Assembly (NCBI RefSeq): GCF_003427025.1
Contig: NZ_QVAI01000006.1
Span: 1-64,000, forward strand
Direction: 5' to 3'
From: Jiangella endophytica
GTDB taxonomy: Bacteria; Actinomycetota; Actinomycetes; Jiangellales; Jiangellaceae
Length of the DNA: 64,000 nucleotides
The notes beneath the pieces were generated by a model. The model did not search any database and had not been told where the DNA came from. It saw only the letters and a program-made list of their open reading frames with translations. Shown here in pieces: positions 9,055 to 17,906 of this stretch. Position numbers and translations under genes: made by a program. How positions within the stretch are numbered: position 1 is the first letter of the stretch; each line of letters opens with the position of its first letter.

Positions 9055-10080
9055 ATGTCCGGCCTCAGCCGCCGCTCCGTCCTGCGGACCGGAGCCCTCG
9101 CCGCCGCCGGCGCCGCGGGCTCGCTCGGCACCGGGTCCGCCGATGCGGCCGGAGTGCCGCCTCGACCGGGACCGGGGACGATCCGGGTGCTGACCTGGAA
9201 CATCTACCGCGGTGGGACCGGCGTCGGCGCCGGCAACCTGCCGTTCCTGCTCGACCAGCTGGTTGCACTGCGGCCGGACGTCTACCTCGCCGTCGAGACC
9301 TACGGCGCCGGTGACCGGATCGCCCGCGAGCTGACCCGGCGGGCCGGCCGGGGGCGGTTCACCGGGATCAAGATCACCGACGCGGCGGCCGGCGGCGACA
9401 ACCTGTGGATCTTCACGCATCTGCCGGTGGTCCGGGTGCACGCGAAGCCGGCCGGTGGGACGCACATCAGCGACTTCAACCTCGGCGGGGTGCGGCTCCG
9501 GCTGCCGGGACGGCGGGAGCTGGACGCGTTCGTGCTCTGGTGCAACTACACGGATCCGTGGGACGGCTACCTGATCGACGAGAACGCGGCGGCGATCCGG
9601 GCAGGGCTGACGCCGCGGCACTCCCCGGCCGACGTCGTCGCCGCCGGGCGACGCCAGACCGCCCACGTCGACGAGATCGTGCGTCGGCACCTGCCGGCGA
9701 TGACCGGAGGAGGCGACGTGCCGATCGTCATCGGCGGTGACGTCAACACACTGCCGGCCGCGGACTGGTCGGCGGCGCACGCGGGCGCGCCGAACCACTT
9801 CGGCATGGCCTACGACCTCACCGCGACCAAGGTCCTCACCGACGCCGGGTTCGTCGACACGTTCCGAGCGGCCGAGCCCGACGTCGCCGTCGAGGGACGA
9901 ACGTGGAGCCCGCTGCCGACGGAGCGGCTGATCACGCCGCAGCGCATCGACATGATCTTCGCCAAGGGCGCCGTGCGGGTCCACGACGCCGCGACGGTGG
10001 ACACCCGGCTGCCGCAGCACGATCCCGGCACGTTCTACTCCGACCACGCCGCCGTCTGGACCGACGTCAGCGTCGGCTGA
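9055..10080 (+). CDS. Tat-exported endonuclease/exonuclease/phosphatase-family protein
   Basis: 341 residues. A twin-arginine signal (SRRSVLRTGALAAAGAAG, residues 5-22) with an alanine-rich cleavage region points to export after folding. The mature part has the EEP (DNase I-like) fold markers: VLTWNIYRGG near the start, PDVYLAVETYG with the metal-binding Glu, IGGDVNTLPAADW in the middle, PQRIDMIFAKG, and YSDHAAVWTDV with the catalytic SDH at the C-terminus. It could act on phosphodiesters, phosphorylated sugars or lipids; the substrate is not evident. It has its own AAGGA ribosome site. Confidence 0.85.
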   Translation: MSGLSRRSVLRTGALAAAGAAGSLGTGSADAAGVPPRPGPGTIRVLTWNIYRGGTGVGAGNLPFLLDQLVALRPDVYLAVETYGAGDRIARELTRRAGRGRFTGIKITDAAAGGDNLWIFTHLPVVRVHAKPAGGTHISDFNLGGVRLRLPGRRELDAFVLWCNYTDPWDGYLIDENAAAIRAGLTPRHSPADVVAAGRRQTAHVDEIVRRHLPAMTGGGDVPIVIGGDVNTLPAADWSAAHAGAPNHFGMAYDLTATKVLTDAGFVDTFRAAEPDVAVEGRTWSPLPTERLITPQRIDMIFAKGAVRVHDAATVDTRLPQHDPGTFYSDHAAVWTDVSVG

Positions 10081-10331
10081 CCGCCACGGGGGACGTTCAG
10101 ACCGGTGGCGCGCGGCTGCGGACCCGCCGGTGTCAAGGCGGGTCAGGCGCCAGGCGGGTCGGGCCTACCGACTGATGCCGCCATGCGGACGAGGCGCCCG
10201 GCGCACGACCGACGCGGCCGGCGTCCGGGAGACGGCGGCGACAGCGACCCGGCGAGGACCGACCGGCGCCGGCGCCAGAGCGGGTCAGGCGTCGGACCGA
10301 TGCGGCCGCGCGGACGAGGGGGTAGTCCGCG

Positions 10332-11735
10332 TCAGGCGGTGTCGGAACGGCGGGCGCGGCGGCCGCGGTAGCGACTGCCGCCCTCGGTGTCGTCGTCCTC
10401 GGCGGCGGGCGTGTCGGGCGCGTCGTCGACCCCGCGGCGGCCGCCGAAGGTGGTGTCGAGCAGCGGCTCGTCGTCGTCCGGAGGAGAGGAAGCGGGGCGG
10501 GCCGGCTCGTCGCCGAACAGCTCGGACGCCGACGGCGTGCGCCGGGTCGGACGTTCGGGCGGCGGCGGGGCCGCACGGCGATCGGCAGCGGGACGCGGCG
10601 CGGCTGGGCTGTCGCCCGAGCCGGTTCGGGGCGCCGGCGCCGGACGCTCGGACGCGGCCGGACGCGAGGGCATCGTGGGTCGTTGCGGCGCGGCCGGGCT
10701 CTCCGCCGGACGCGTCACCGGACGCTCCCCGGTCGTGGGCCGCGACGGGGCCGCCTGACGCTCGCCAGGCGCGGGACGCGGCGACGCGGCGGGACGCTGT
10801 GGCCCGACCGGGTTCTCACCCGTGACCGGTCCCGGCCGCGCGGCCGGAGCGGACCGCTGCCCGGGCGCCGGACGCTCGCCGGTCCGCGGACGTTCGCCGG
10901 TCGGCGGGCCCTGACGCGACGGCGGCACGGGCTGCTCCCCGGTCGGCGGGCCCTGACGCGACGGCGGCACGGGCTGCTCCCCGGTCGGCGGGCCCTGACG
11001 CGACGGCGGCACGGGCTGCTCCCCGGTCCAGCTGGGCCGGCCGTGGGTCGTGGTGTCGGGACGGCCGCCGCGCGTCTCGGGGCGCACGCCGGGCCGGGTG
11101 GGCGGCAGGTCGACGCGGGTGGCGTCGGTGCGCGTGGTCTCGGGGCGTACCGGCGGGAGGTTGCCGCCGGTGTCGATCGGCCGCGTGACGGAGTCGGGCG
11201 CGCTCTGCGGCCCACCGGCCCCAGATCCACCGGCCGCCGCCCCGCCGGCGAAGGGCGAACCGCCGGCCGGCCGCTGCCCGTCGCCCCGGACCGGCTCGCC
11301 CCGGACCGGCTCGCCCCGGGCCGGCGCGCCCCGTCGCGGCGCCTCGCCCGGCCGCAGCCCGGCGGACGGCGGGACGTCGGCGTCGCGCGCCATGACCTCG
11401 CCGCGCGTCATCACCTCGCCACCGGCCGCCTCGGCCTCGGCGCGTTCCGCCTCGGCATCCTCGCGCTCGAACTCGATGGCGTCGCGCCGCTTGCGGGTGT
11501 ACTCCAGCCCCAGCAGCCCGAGGCCGACGCCGGCGAGGCAGGTCCAGACCCACCAGCCGCGGCCTTCGTCCTGCAGGGTGTCCATGCGCAGGGCGAGCAG
11601 AACGAACGCGACCGCCCAGAGAACGGTGACGACGGCGACCGTGCGAACGCCGTCGATGTCGAGCGGCTGAACCTGATCGGGCTCGACCGCCTCGACCTCG
11701 GGTTCCCCTGGGGACCGCCGTCGACGCTTCGCCAT
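10332..11735 (-). CDS. DUF2530-like two-span membrane protein with a long repetitive tail
   Basis: 467 residues. An ATG 7 bases after a -10-like TAGCCT (leaderless pattern) gives MAKRRRRSPGEPEVEAVEPDQVQPLDIDGVRT, followed by two membrane helices (AVVTVLWAVAFVLLALRM and VWTCLAGVGLGLLGLEY) and a charged segment. This N-terminal 90-110 residues resembles DUF2530 (M. tuberculosis Rv0882 family). The rest, over 330 residues, is Pro/Arg/Gly/Ala-rich and repetitive, including three perfect copies of a 14-residue unit. The tail is probably cytoplasmic and disordered, as both termini are predicted inside. Function unknown. Confidence 0.75.
   Translation of the reverse strand: MAKRRRRSPGEPEVEAVEPDQVQPLDIDGVRTVAVVTVLWAVAFVLLALRMDTLQDEGRGWWVWTCLAGVGLGLLGLEYTRKRRDAIEFEREDAEAERAEAEAAGGEVMTRGEVMARDADVPPSAGLRPGEAPRRGAPARGEPVRGEPVRGDGQRPAGGSPFAGGAAAGGSGAGGPQSAPDSVTRPIDTGGNLPPVRPETTRTDATRVDLPPTRPGVRPETRGGRPDTTTHGRPSWTGEQPVPPSRQGPPTGEQPVPPSRQGPPTGEQPVPPSRQGPPTGERPRTGERPAPGQRSAPAARPGPVTGENPVGPQRPAASPRPAPGERQAAPSRPTTGERPVTRPAESPAAPQRPTMPSRPAASERPAPAPRTGSGDSPAAPRPAADRRAAPPPPERPTRRTPSASELFGDEPARPASSPPDDDEPLLDTTFGGRRGVDDAPDTPAAEDDDTEGGSRYRGRRARRSDTA
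10903..11028. repeat. Three perfect 42-base tandem repeats inside the DUF2530-like gene
   Basis: Copies at 10903-10944, 10945-10986 and 10987-11028 are identical. Read in the gene's frame they encode the 14-residue unit GEQPVPPSRQGPPT three times, and degenerate versions (GER-P, GEN-P) flank them. Sequence identity implies recent expansion by slippage. Confidence 0.9.
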
Positions 11736-11875
11736 ATAGCCCAGGCTAGCCCGGCCGCATCTGTCGCGGCGAGCCGATCCACGGCCCGCCGTATTCGTCC
11801 GGTAACGATCTTCTGGCATCCTCACGCCCGAAACCGGCTGCGTCCGTCCCCCCGCCGAGCCGCCCGGAGGCCCTC

Positions 11876-13333
11876 ATGACCGACACCGGCACCACGACCG
11901 AACCCACCGCGCTGCACCGCTATTTCAAGATCACCGAGCGCGGCTCGACCATCGGCCGCGAGGTGCGCGGCGGCCTGGTCACCTTCTTCACGATGGCCTA
12001 CATCATCGTGCTGAACCCGCTGATCATCGGCACCGTCGCCGACGTCGACGGCAACTTCCTCGGCGGCGGCGCCGCACCCGACCTCGCCGCCGTGGCCGCG
12101 ACGACGGCCCTGGTGGCCGGCGCCCTGACGATCGCCATGGGCGTGGTCGCGAACTTCCCGCTGGCGCTGGCGGCGGGCCTCGGCCTCAACGCGTTCGTCG
12201 CCTTCGGGCTGGCGTCGCAGATGACGTGGGCCGACGCGATGAGCCTGGTGGTGATGGAGGGCCTGGTGATCCTGGTCCTCGTCCTGACGGGGTTCCGGCA
12301 GGCCGTGTTCGGCGCGGTCCCGCGTCAGCTGAAGACGGCCATCAGCGTCGGCATCGGACTGTTCATCGCGCTGGTCGGCCTCGTCAACGCCGGGTTCGTG
12401 CGCTCGACGGGGATGCCGTCGCCGCCGATCGGGATGGGCGAGGGCGGTTCGCTGACCACCTGGCCGGTCGCGGTGTTCTGCGCCGGGCTGATCGCCGTCA
12501 TCGTGCTGTTCGCGCTGAAGATCCGCGGCGCGATCCTGTGGACGATCATCGGCACCACCGTGCTCGCCGTCGTCGTCGAGACGATCGCCGACCTCGGCAC
12601 GTCCGCGGAGAACCCGGGCGGCTGGAACCTCAACGCGCCGCAGGTGCCCGACCAGATCGTCGACCTGCCGGACTTCTCGCTGCTCGGGAACTTCAGCCTG
12701 CTCGGCTCGTGGGAGTCCGTCGGCGTCGTGAGCGTGCTGCTGTTCGTGTTCACGCTGATGCTGGCCGACTTCTTCGACACGATGGGCACGATGGTCGCCG
12801 TCGGCGCCGAGGGCGAGCTGCTCGACGAGAACGGCAACCCGCCGAAGACCACGCAGATCCTGCTGGTCGACTCCGTCGCCGCGGCCGCCGGCGGTGCCGC
12901 GTCGGTGTCGAGCAACACGTCCTACATCGAGTCCGCCTCGGGCGTCGGTGAGGGCGCGCGCACCGGCCTCGCGAGCGTCGTGACGGGCATCTGCTTCCTG
13001 CTCGCGACGTTCCTGGCGCCGGTCGTCGCGATGGTGCCGAACGAGGCCGCCGCGCCCGCGCTGGTGCTGGTCGGGTTCCTGATGATGGGCCAGGTCCGCG
13101 AGATCGACTGGGACGACGTCGAGATCGCCATCCCGGCGTTCCTGACGCTGGCGCTGATGCCGTTCACGTACTCGATCAGCACCGGCATCGGCGCGGGGTT
13201 CCTGTCGTTCGTGATCATCAAGCTGGCCCGCGGCAAGATCCGCGAGCTGCACCCGCTGCTGTGGATCATCGCCGCGCTGTTCGTGGTCTACTTCGCGATC
13301 ACCCCGATCGAGGACCTGCTCGGCGTGCGCTGA
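11876..13333 (+). CDS. NCS2-family purine permease (AzgA-like)
   Basis: 485 residues and about 12-14 membrane spans. The opening HRYFKITERGSTIGREVRGGLVTFFTMAYIIVLNP is the hallmark of the AzgA/PbuG branch of NCS2 permeases, which import hypoxanthine, guanine or adenine by proton symport. DFFDTMGTMVAVG and the SSNTSYIESASGVGEGARTG stretch are also conserved in that branch. The ATG is preceded by GGAGG. It diverges from the DUF2530-like gene across 140 bases. Substrate within the purines cannot be fixed from sequence. Confidence 0.92.
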   Translation: MTDTGTTTEPTALHRYFKITERGSTIGREVRGGLVTFFTMAYIIVLNPLIIGTVADVDGNFLGGGAAPDLAAVAATTALVAGALTIAMGVVANFPLALAAGLGLNAFVAFGLASQMTWADAMSLVVMEGLVILVLVLTGFRQAVFGAVPRQLKTAISVGIGLFIALVGLVNAGFVRSTGMPSPPIGMGEGGSLTTWPVAVFCAGLIAVIVLFALKIRGAILWTIIGTTVLAVVVETIADLGTSAENPGGWNLNAPQVPDQIVDLPDFSLLGNFSLLGSWESVGVVSVLLFVFTLMLADFFDTMGTMVAVGAEGELLDENGNPPKTTQILLVDSVAAAAGGAASVSSNTSYIESASGVGEGARTGLASVVTGICFLLATFLAPVVAMVPNEAAAPALVLVGFLMMGQVREIDWDDVEIAIPAFLTLALMPFTYSISTGIGAGFLSFVIIKLARGKIRELHPLLWIIAALFVVYFAITPIEDLLGVR

Positions 13334-13381
13334 CCCGACACCGGGCCGACATTGTCGGTGCCGTCCGGTAGAACCGCAGAC

Positions 13382-13984
13382 ATGACCGAGATCGTGCTGT
13401 TCCACTCCGTCCTCGGGCTGCGCCCCGGGGTGCTGCACACCGCCGAGCAGTGGCGCGCGGCCGGTCACGTCGTGCACGTGCCCGACCTCTACGGCGGCGC
13501 GGTGTTCGACGACTACGACGAGGCGTTCGAGTTCCTGGAGAAGTACGGCGGCCGGGCCGAGCTGCTGCGCCGTAGCGACACAGCGGTCGACGGCGTCCGG
13601 CCCGACGTCGTCTACGCGGGCTACTCCAACGGCGTCATCTCGGTGGTGCACCTGGTCACGTCACGGCCGGGCGCCCGTGGCGCGCTGGCGTTCCACGGTT
13701 CGGTGCCGGTCCGCGCGGTCGGCGCCGAGCTGTGGCCGTCCGCCGTCCCGGTCCAGGTGCACGAGGCCGAGCTCGACCCGTTCCGCGAAGACGACGCCAA
13801 TCGCGAGTTCGCCGAGACCGCCGCCGCGTCCGGAGCCGAGTACCACTACTTCTCCTATCCGGGCGTCGCGGCGCACCTGTTCGGCGATCCCTCGCTGACC
13901 GGCGAATACGACGCCGAGGCGGCCGGCCTGATGCACGGCCGTGCGCTGGAGTTCGTCGCGGCATGTGAGGATCGGGGGCGCTGA
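13382..13984 (+). CDS. Dienelactone hydrolase-like alpha/beta hydrolase
   Basis: 200 residues. The product begins MTEIVLFHSVLGLRPGV. The nucleophile elbow reads YAGYSNGVIS, so Ser replaces the Cys of classical dienelactone hydrolases. The acid falls in EAELDPFRED and the histidine in GVAAHLFGD. It is shorter than canonical DLH (about 230 residues) but has the family's compact core. TAGAAC lies 7 bases before the ATG, so a leaderless start fits and no Shine-Dalgarno is visible. Substrate unknown. Confidence 0.75.
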   Translation: MTEIVLFHSVLGLRPGVLHTAEQWRAAGHVVHVPDLYGGAVFDDYDEAFEFLEKYGGRAELLRRSDTAVDGVRPDVVYAGYSNGVISVVHLVTSRPGARGALAFHGSVPVRAVGAELWPSAVPVQVHEAELDPFREDDANREFAETAAASGAEYHYFSYPGVAAHLFGDPSLTGEYDAEAAGLMHGRALEFVAACEDRGR

Positions 13985-14009
13985 CCCACCCCACCGGCGA
14001 GGAGCACCC

Positions 14010-15149
14010 ATGCGGCTGACACTCCCGGCGGCCGCACTGCTCGTGGCTGCCGCGACGGCGCTCGGCCCGGCGACGGCGTCCGCGGCCACGCTGAGCCCGA
14101 CGGCTCCCGTGACAACGGTCGATGCGGCGTCCCGGGCGACCACGCTCGTCGCCGGGGAAGAGCCGGCGCCCAGCGACTACCCGGGCGAGGTCGCCCTGGC
14201 CTGGGCGTCCGCGCCGGTGTACGTCGACGAGACCCAGTCGGGCATCGTGCCGCCCGCCGACGCCGAGCGGCTGGCCGACCGCGTCGACGGTCGCTCGCCG
14301 GCCACCCACATCGCCGTCGTCCCGGCCACGGCGCTGTCAGATATGCCCGGCGACGACAACGACGCCCGCGCCGCGGCGTTCCTCGACGCCGTCGACGCCG
14401 CCGGTGGACCCGACGGCGTCTACCTCGTCGTTTTCGGCGGCGCGGCCACGTACGGCGCCGCCTTCGGGGTCGACGCCCCTGTACGCGACGCGGTCGAGAC
14501 GGCGGTCGAGCGGCACACCCGCTCGCAGCAGGTCGCGATCCTCGACGACGCGCTGACCGAGCTCGGCCTGCCCGGCGCACCCGACGACTCCGGCGGCGCC
14601 GGCTGGGTGCTGCCGCTGGTCATCGCGCTGGTGGTGCTGGCCGTGGCAGCCGGCGGGCTGTTCTGGTGGCACCGCCGGCGGGCGAACGACGGCAAGGAGG
14701 GACCGGCGCTCTACCGGCCGTCCTTCGACGTGCTCGACGACGAGGCCGACTCCCTCGAGGACCGGCAGGAGCTGGCCCGCGAGGACGTCACCCGCTTCGG
14801 CGAGGAGCTCGACGCCGCCGACACCAGCGTCACCGATCCCGCGGTCGCCGCCGACGTCCAGGCCGCCATGGACGCCTACGCCGAAGTCGGCGCGGCCGTC
14901 GACGGCACGCCCGACGACCACGTGCTGCGCGCGGTCCGGTCCACGGTCGAGTACGGTCGGTGGCGCCTTGCGTGTGCGCAGGCGCGGCTGGCCGGCCGTC
15001 CGCTGCCCGCGCGACGCGACGACTGCTTCTTCGACCAGCGCCATGGAGTGTCCGTGACCGACTGGATGTACACCCCGACCGGCGGTCGCGCCCGCGAGAT
15101 CCCGGTCTGCGCCCCCTGCCGCGACCGGCTGGCCGGAGCCGTCCGATGA
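14010..15149 (+). CDS. Exported/membrane protein with C-terminal Cys/His module (paralogue 1)
   Basis: 379 residues, family of unknown function conserved in actinomycetes. In order: a signal peptide (MRLTLPAAALLVAAATALGP...), an extracellular alpha/beta domain (about 60-190) with IAVVPATALS and GVYLVVFGG strands, one membrane helix (WVLPLVIALVVLAVAAGGLFWW, about 200-220), a charged helical cytoplasmic region, and a C-terminal CFFDQRHG...VPVCAPCRDR-type module. The module's three Cys and one His could bind zinc. GGCGAGGAG precedes the ATG at 14010. Its stop overlaps the start of the next, related gene (ATGA). Confidence 0.7.
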   Translation: MRLTLPAAALLVAAATALGPATASAATLSPTAPVTTVDAASRATTLVAGEEPAPSDYPGEVALAWASAPVYVDETQSGIVPPADAERLADRVDGRSPATHIAVVPATALSDMPGDDNDARAAAFLDAVDAAGGPDGVYLVVFGGAATYGAAFGVDAPVRDAVETAVERHTRSQQVAILDDALTELGLPGAPDDSGGAGWVLPLVIALVVLAVAAGGLFWWHRRRANDGKEGPALYRPSFDVLDDEADSLEDRQELAREDVTRFGEELDAADTSVTDPAVAADVQAAMDAYAEVGAAVDGTPDDHVLRAVRSTVEYGRWRLACAQARLAGRPLPARRDDCFFDQRHGVSVTDWMYTPTGGRAREIPVCAPCRDRLAGAVR

Positions 15150-16570
15150 GGCCCGCCGCGCGCACCGCGGCCGCGCTCGCCCTGACCACCGCCGCCGGCC
15201 TCTGGGTCGCGACGAGCCCGGCAGCCGCGGACGAAGCCGACGTCGACCGCTACCTCGACGAGGTCGCCGTCGAACTGGCCGAGCCCGGCGTGTGGGTCGA
15301 CCCCGACGCCGCCGACGCCATCGGCTCGACGGAGGCGGCGGACCTCGACGAGGCGGCCGCCACGGCCCCCGCCGACATGCGCATCGCCGTCGTCCCGGCG
15401 TGGAAGCTCGACCCCGAGGGCCAGGACCGCCTGGTCGGCCGGGAACTGCTCTACGAGGGCGAGGAGCTCGCGTCGCAGCTGTACGACCGCGTCGGCGTCG
15501 ACGGCATCTATCTCGTCATGTCGGTCGCCGACTCGTCCTACGACGGCCGCGGCATCTGGGGCGTCCAGCACAGCGAGGACGGCCCCACCTACTACGTCGG
15601 CGACGCCATCGACCAGGCCGTCGACTGCTGCGCGCCCGAGTACGGCCCGATGATCGACCGCTTCATCGACCGCGCCTCCGACGTCGACCACCCGCTCTAC
15701 CGCGACGTCGCGCCGTGGGCCGGCGGCGCCGCCGGGATCGCCGGTCTCTGGTGGGGCGGGACGACGCTCAGCGCCCGGCGCCGCCGCCGCGCCGACGAGC
15801 AGCGTCACCTCGACGTCGTCAAGCCGATGCTGACCGAAGAGGTCATCGAGCTGTCCGACCGCGTCACCACCCTGCCGACGACGTCCGACATCGCGCAGGC
15901 GGGGCTGACGAAGGAGATCCTCGACACCGTCGAGAAGGCCCGGCACCGGCTCGACCAGGCCGCCGCCGACGACGACGTCCAGTCGGTCACGTCGCTGCTC
16001 GGCACCGCGCGCTACAAGATCGCCTGTCTCGAGGCGCTGCAGCAGGGCCGGCCGGTCCCGGAGCAGACGGCGCCGTGCTTCTTCGACCCGCGGCACGGTC
16101 CGAGCACACAGGCCCGGCAGTGGACTCCACCCGAGGGGGCGCAGCGCGAGGTGCCGGTCTGCGACCAGTGCGCCGCCCGGGTCGACGCCGGCGAGGCGCC
16201 GCAGGCCCGCCAGGCCGGTCGCGGCAGCTACTGGGAGGGCGGCGAGGACCTCGTCGCCTACATCGAGGGCTACTGGAACGGCACCGCCGGCAGCTGGCGC
16301 TTCCCGCACGACGGCCATTCGCGCGCCCGCGGCTCGCTGTGGAGCCGCTGGGACTCCCACCGCCCACGGGCCCGGCTGTCGCGTATGAGCAGGTCGGTGA
16401 GCCGCGCCGCCGGCGAGGCCATGGCGTCCTCCGGCGACGGCTCGTCGGGCTCCGGCCGCTCCGGCGGCTGGGGTAGCGGGTCCAGCAGCGGCCGCAGTCG
16501 GCGGCGCAGCTTCGGCGGCGGCTCCAGCCGCCGCTCGTCCCGACGCTCGGGCGGCGGCCGGCGGTTCTGA
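15146..16570 (+). CDS. Exported/membrane protein with C-terminal Cys/His module (paralogue 2)
   Basis: 474 residues with the same plan as the preceding gene: signal peptide, an extracellular domain with MRIAVVPAWKL and GIYLVMSVADSSY strands, a hydrophobic segment (APWAGGAAGIAGLWWGGTTL), a cytoplasmic helical region, then CFFDPRHG...VPVCDQCAAR. Unlike its neighbour it continues into YWEGGEDLVAYIEGYWNG and a Ser/Gly/Arg-rich tail ending GGGRRF. The ATG lies within the upstream stop (ATGA), so the two are coupled. Unknown function; similarity to the neighbour is confined mainly to layout and the C-terminal module. Confidence 0.7.
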   Translation: MRPAARTAAALALTTAAGLWVATSPAAADEADVDRYLDEVAVELAEPGVWVDPDAADAIGSTEAADLDEAAATAPADMRIAVVPAWKLDPEGQDRLVGRELLYEGEELASQLYDRVGVDGIYLVMSVADSSYDGRGIWGVQHSEDGPTYYVGDAIDQAVDCCAPEYGPMIDRFIDRASDVDHPLYRDVAPWAGGAAGIAGLWWGGTTLSARRRRRADEQRHLDVVKPMLTEEVIELSDRVTTLPTTSDIAQAGLTKEILDTVEKARHRLDQAAADDDVQSVTSLLGTARYKIACLEALQQGRPVPEQTAPCFFDPRHGPSTQARQWTPPEGAQREVPVCDQCAARVDAGEAPQARQAGRGSYWEGGEDLVAYIEGYWNGTAGSWRFPHDGHSRARGSLWSRWDSHRPRARLSRMSRSVSRAAGEAMASSGDGSSGSGRSGGWGSGSSSGRSRRRSFGGGSSRRSSRRSGGGRRF

Positions 16571-17029
16571 CCGCCGGCGGCGGCGTTCGGGGGTGGATGC
16601 CGTCAGGGGTGGCTTCGGCGTCCGGGCGGGCGTCCCCCGCGCCCGATGGGCACTCGCGCCCCCGGCGTCATCACGACGGGTCGCTCATGCTCGATCGCGG
16701 TTGCGCCCTGGGGAAGCGCGGGATCGGGTGGTGAACGTGATCACGTCCGGCTCTTCTGCTCGATCCGTAGGTCGGGCGTCGGGCGCCGGGTCGTGGATCG
16801 GGTCCGCTCGATCCGCCCGGTTCACATCCGCCCGGCTCGTTCCGTCCGCCGGCTCGTTCCGTCCGCCGGCTCGTCCCGTCCGCCGGCTCGGTCCACCGTG
16901 GCTGGCTGGTCAGCTCGCTCGGTTCGGGTCTGCTGGTCGGCCGGGCCTGCTGGTCAGTTCGGCCTACTGGTGGGCCGAGCTACTGGTGGTCGGGCCGTCC
17001 GTTGGCCGGTGCGCTCGTTCACCGGGTCT
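16571..17029. other. Gene-free stretch before repeat copy C
   Basis: No start/ribosome-site combination or recognisable protein is found on either strand. It contains three tandem 17-base units, TTCCGTCCGCCGGCTCG, at 16840-16890 (the third copy has one change) and further short GGTC/CCGG-rich direct repeats resembling the tail of the repeat copy at 50832. Confidence 0.6.
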
Positions 17030-17642
17030 GTGCCGTTCGCCGTCCCCCTGCTGCCCCATTCTCCTGCCGCGAACGCGCGCCTCAAGCGGACTGACGGGCG
17101 CTCCGCGCCGACGACGACCGCTTGAACCGCACGCCCGCGGCCAAGAACGGGCAGCTATCAGGGGGACGGGGCGAGTCTGGGCACACCTCAAGGTCCACTC
17201 GCGTGGTCCAGGGATCCAGCGGTCCAGTGTCCAGGGTGCAGTGGTTGCAGGGTCGGCCGTCGATCTGGCGGCTGCTGGGTGTTGGCCGTTGGCTCGGCCG
17301 TCCCACCGTCGACACGACTGTGCCCGCCGTCGATCCTGCCGCCGCCCGCCATTCACCCGACCGCGCCCACCGACCGTCCGGCCACTGCTGCGTTGGCCTG
17401 GCTGCGCCCGCTGTCGGAGTGGCCGCTACGCGCTGTTGACCCGGCCCCGTCGACGTCGGCGTGCGCCATGGTGAGAACGGTGATCAGGAGGCGGTTCACT
17501 GCCGCCCCAGCGACACCAAATCGCCCGTGAACACCGGTTCACACACCACTCCACCAGGCGTTCTCCCACTCCACCAGGCATGCACGCCTCGCAGAGCAGG
17601 AGAACGCCTGGTGATGTAGGCGATCGTTGATGATCAACGATG
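17030..17642 (-). repeat. Interspersed intergenic repeat, copy C (reverse orientation)
   Basis: Reverse-complemented, this segment aligns with 50832-51389. The first about 200 bases are roughly 85% alike by eye and include a palindrome, a 62-base hairpin and a GAGTGGTGTGTGAACCG block. The middle has diverged. The last about 220 bases match again, with CCCAGACTCGCCCCGTCCCC, GTTCAAGCGGTCGTCG-type and GGGCAGCAGGGGGACGG blocks. No long open frame is shared. It lies downstream of the sacsin-like gene in that gene's sense direction, as copy A does for the XPB gene. Confidence 0.8.
17552..17613. repeat. 62-base hairpin inside repeat copy C
   Basis: Arms CACCAGGCGTTCTCCCACTC (17552-17571) and GAGCAGGAGAACGCCTGGTG (17594-17613) pair at 18 of 20 positions. 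The 22-base centre, which contains GGCATGCACGCC, is itself partly self-complementary. The palindrome is shared with copy A. Confidence 0.85.
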
Positions 17643-17828
17643 TCCACGGGCCACACGTCACGCCAAGCCACGGCGGCAGAGCCCGAGGTGCGCCCGCACG
17701 GCCGGCCACGCCGCGAACCAGGAACGAACCGGACAGTGTGGCGACGTCGAGGCGTGCTCAGGCCGATGGCCGGCAGAGCCACCAAGGCGGCGCGGGAACG
17801 ATCGGCGCGCTGCGTGGACGCCGCCACT
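17643..17828. other. Non-coding stretch between repeat C and a palindrome
   Basis: I see no gene here. A perfect 19-base palindrome (ATCGTTGAT-G-ATCAACGAT, 17623-17641) marks its left border and the palindrome at 17829-17879 its right border. Confidence 0.5.
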
Positions 17829-17879
17829 ATGATCATGTGCCCTGGCGGCCACTGGGACGCCGCTAGGGAACATGATCAT
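17829..17879. terminator. Palindrome downstream of the sacsin-like gene
   Basis: ATGATCATGTGCCCTGGCGGC (17829-17849) pairs at 19 of 21 positions with 17859-17879, leaving a 9-base loop. It lies 27 bases past the stop of the leftward gene at 17907, so a terminator is likely. The AT-rich outer arms (ATGATCAT) are unusual in this genome. Confidence 0.6.
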
Positions 17880-17906
17880 GGTGGAGCCGGGCGACGCGGT
17901 GACCGG

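Noticed and set aside
11822-13651. A 609-codon leftward frame opposite the purine permease and hydrolase genes
   Set aside because: Its product is rich in Arg/His/Gln/Asp without domains, and it is the mirror of two well-supported genes. High third-position GC produces such long antisense frames throughout this window.
16593-17474. A 293-codon rightward frame in the repeat region
   Set aside because: Its Ser/Arg/Pro-rich product resembles no protein, no ribosome site is seen, and the frame is not kept in repeat copy A.
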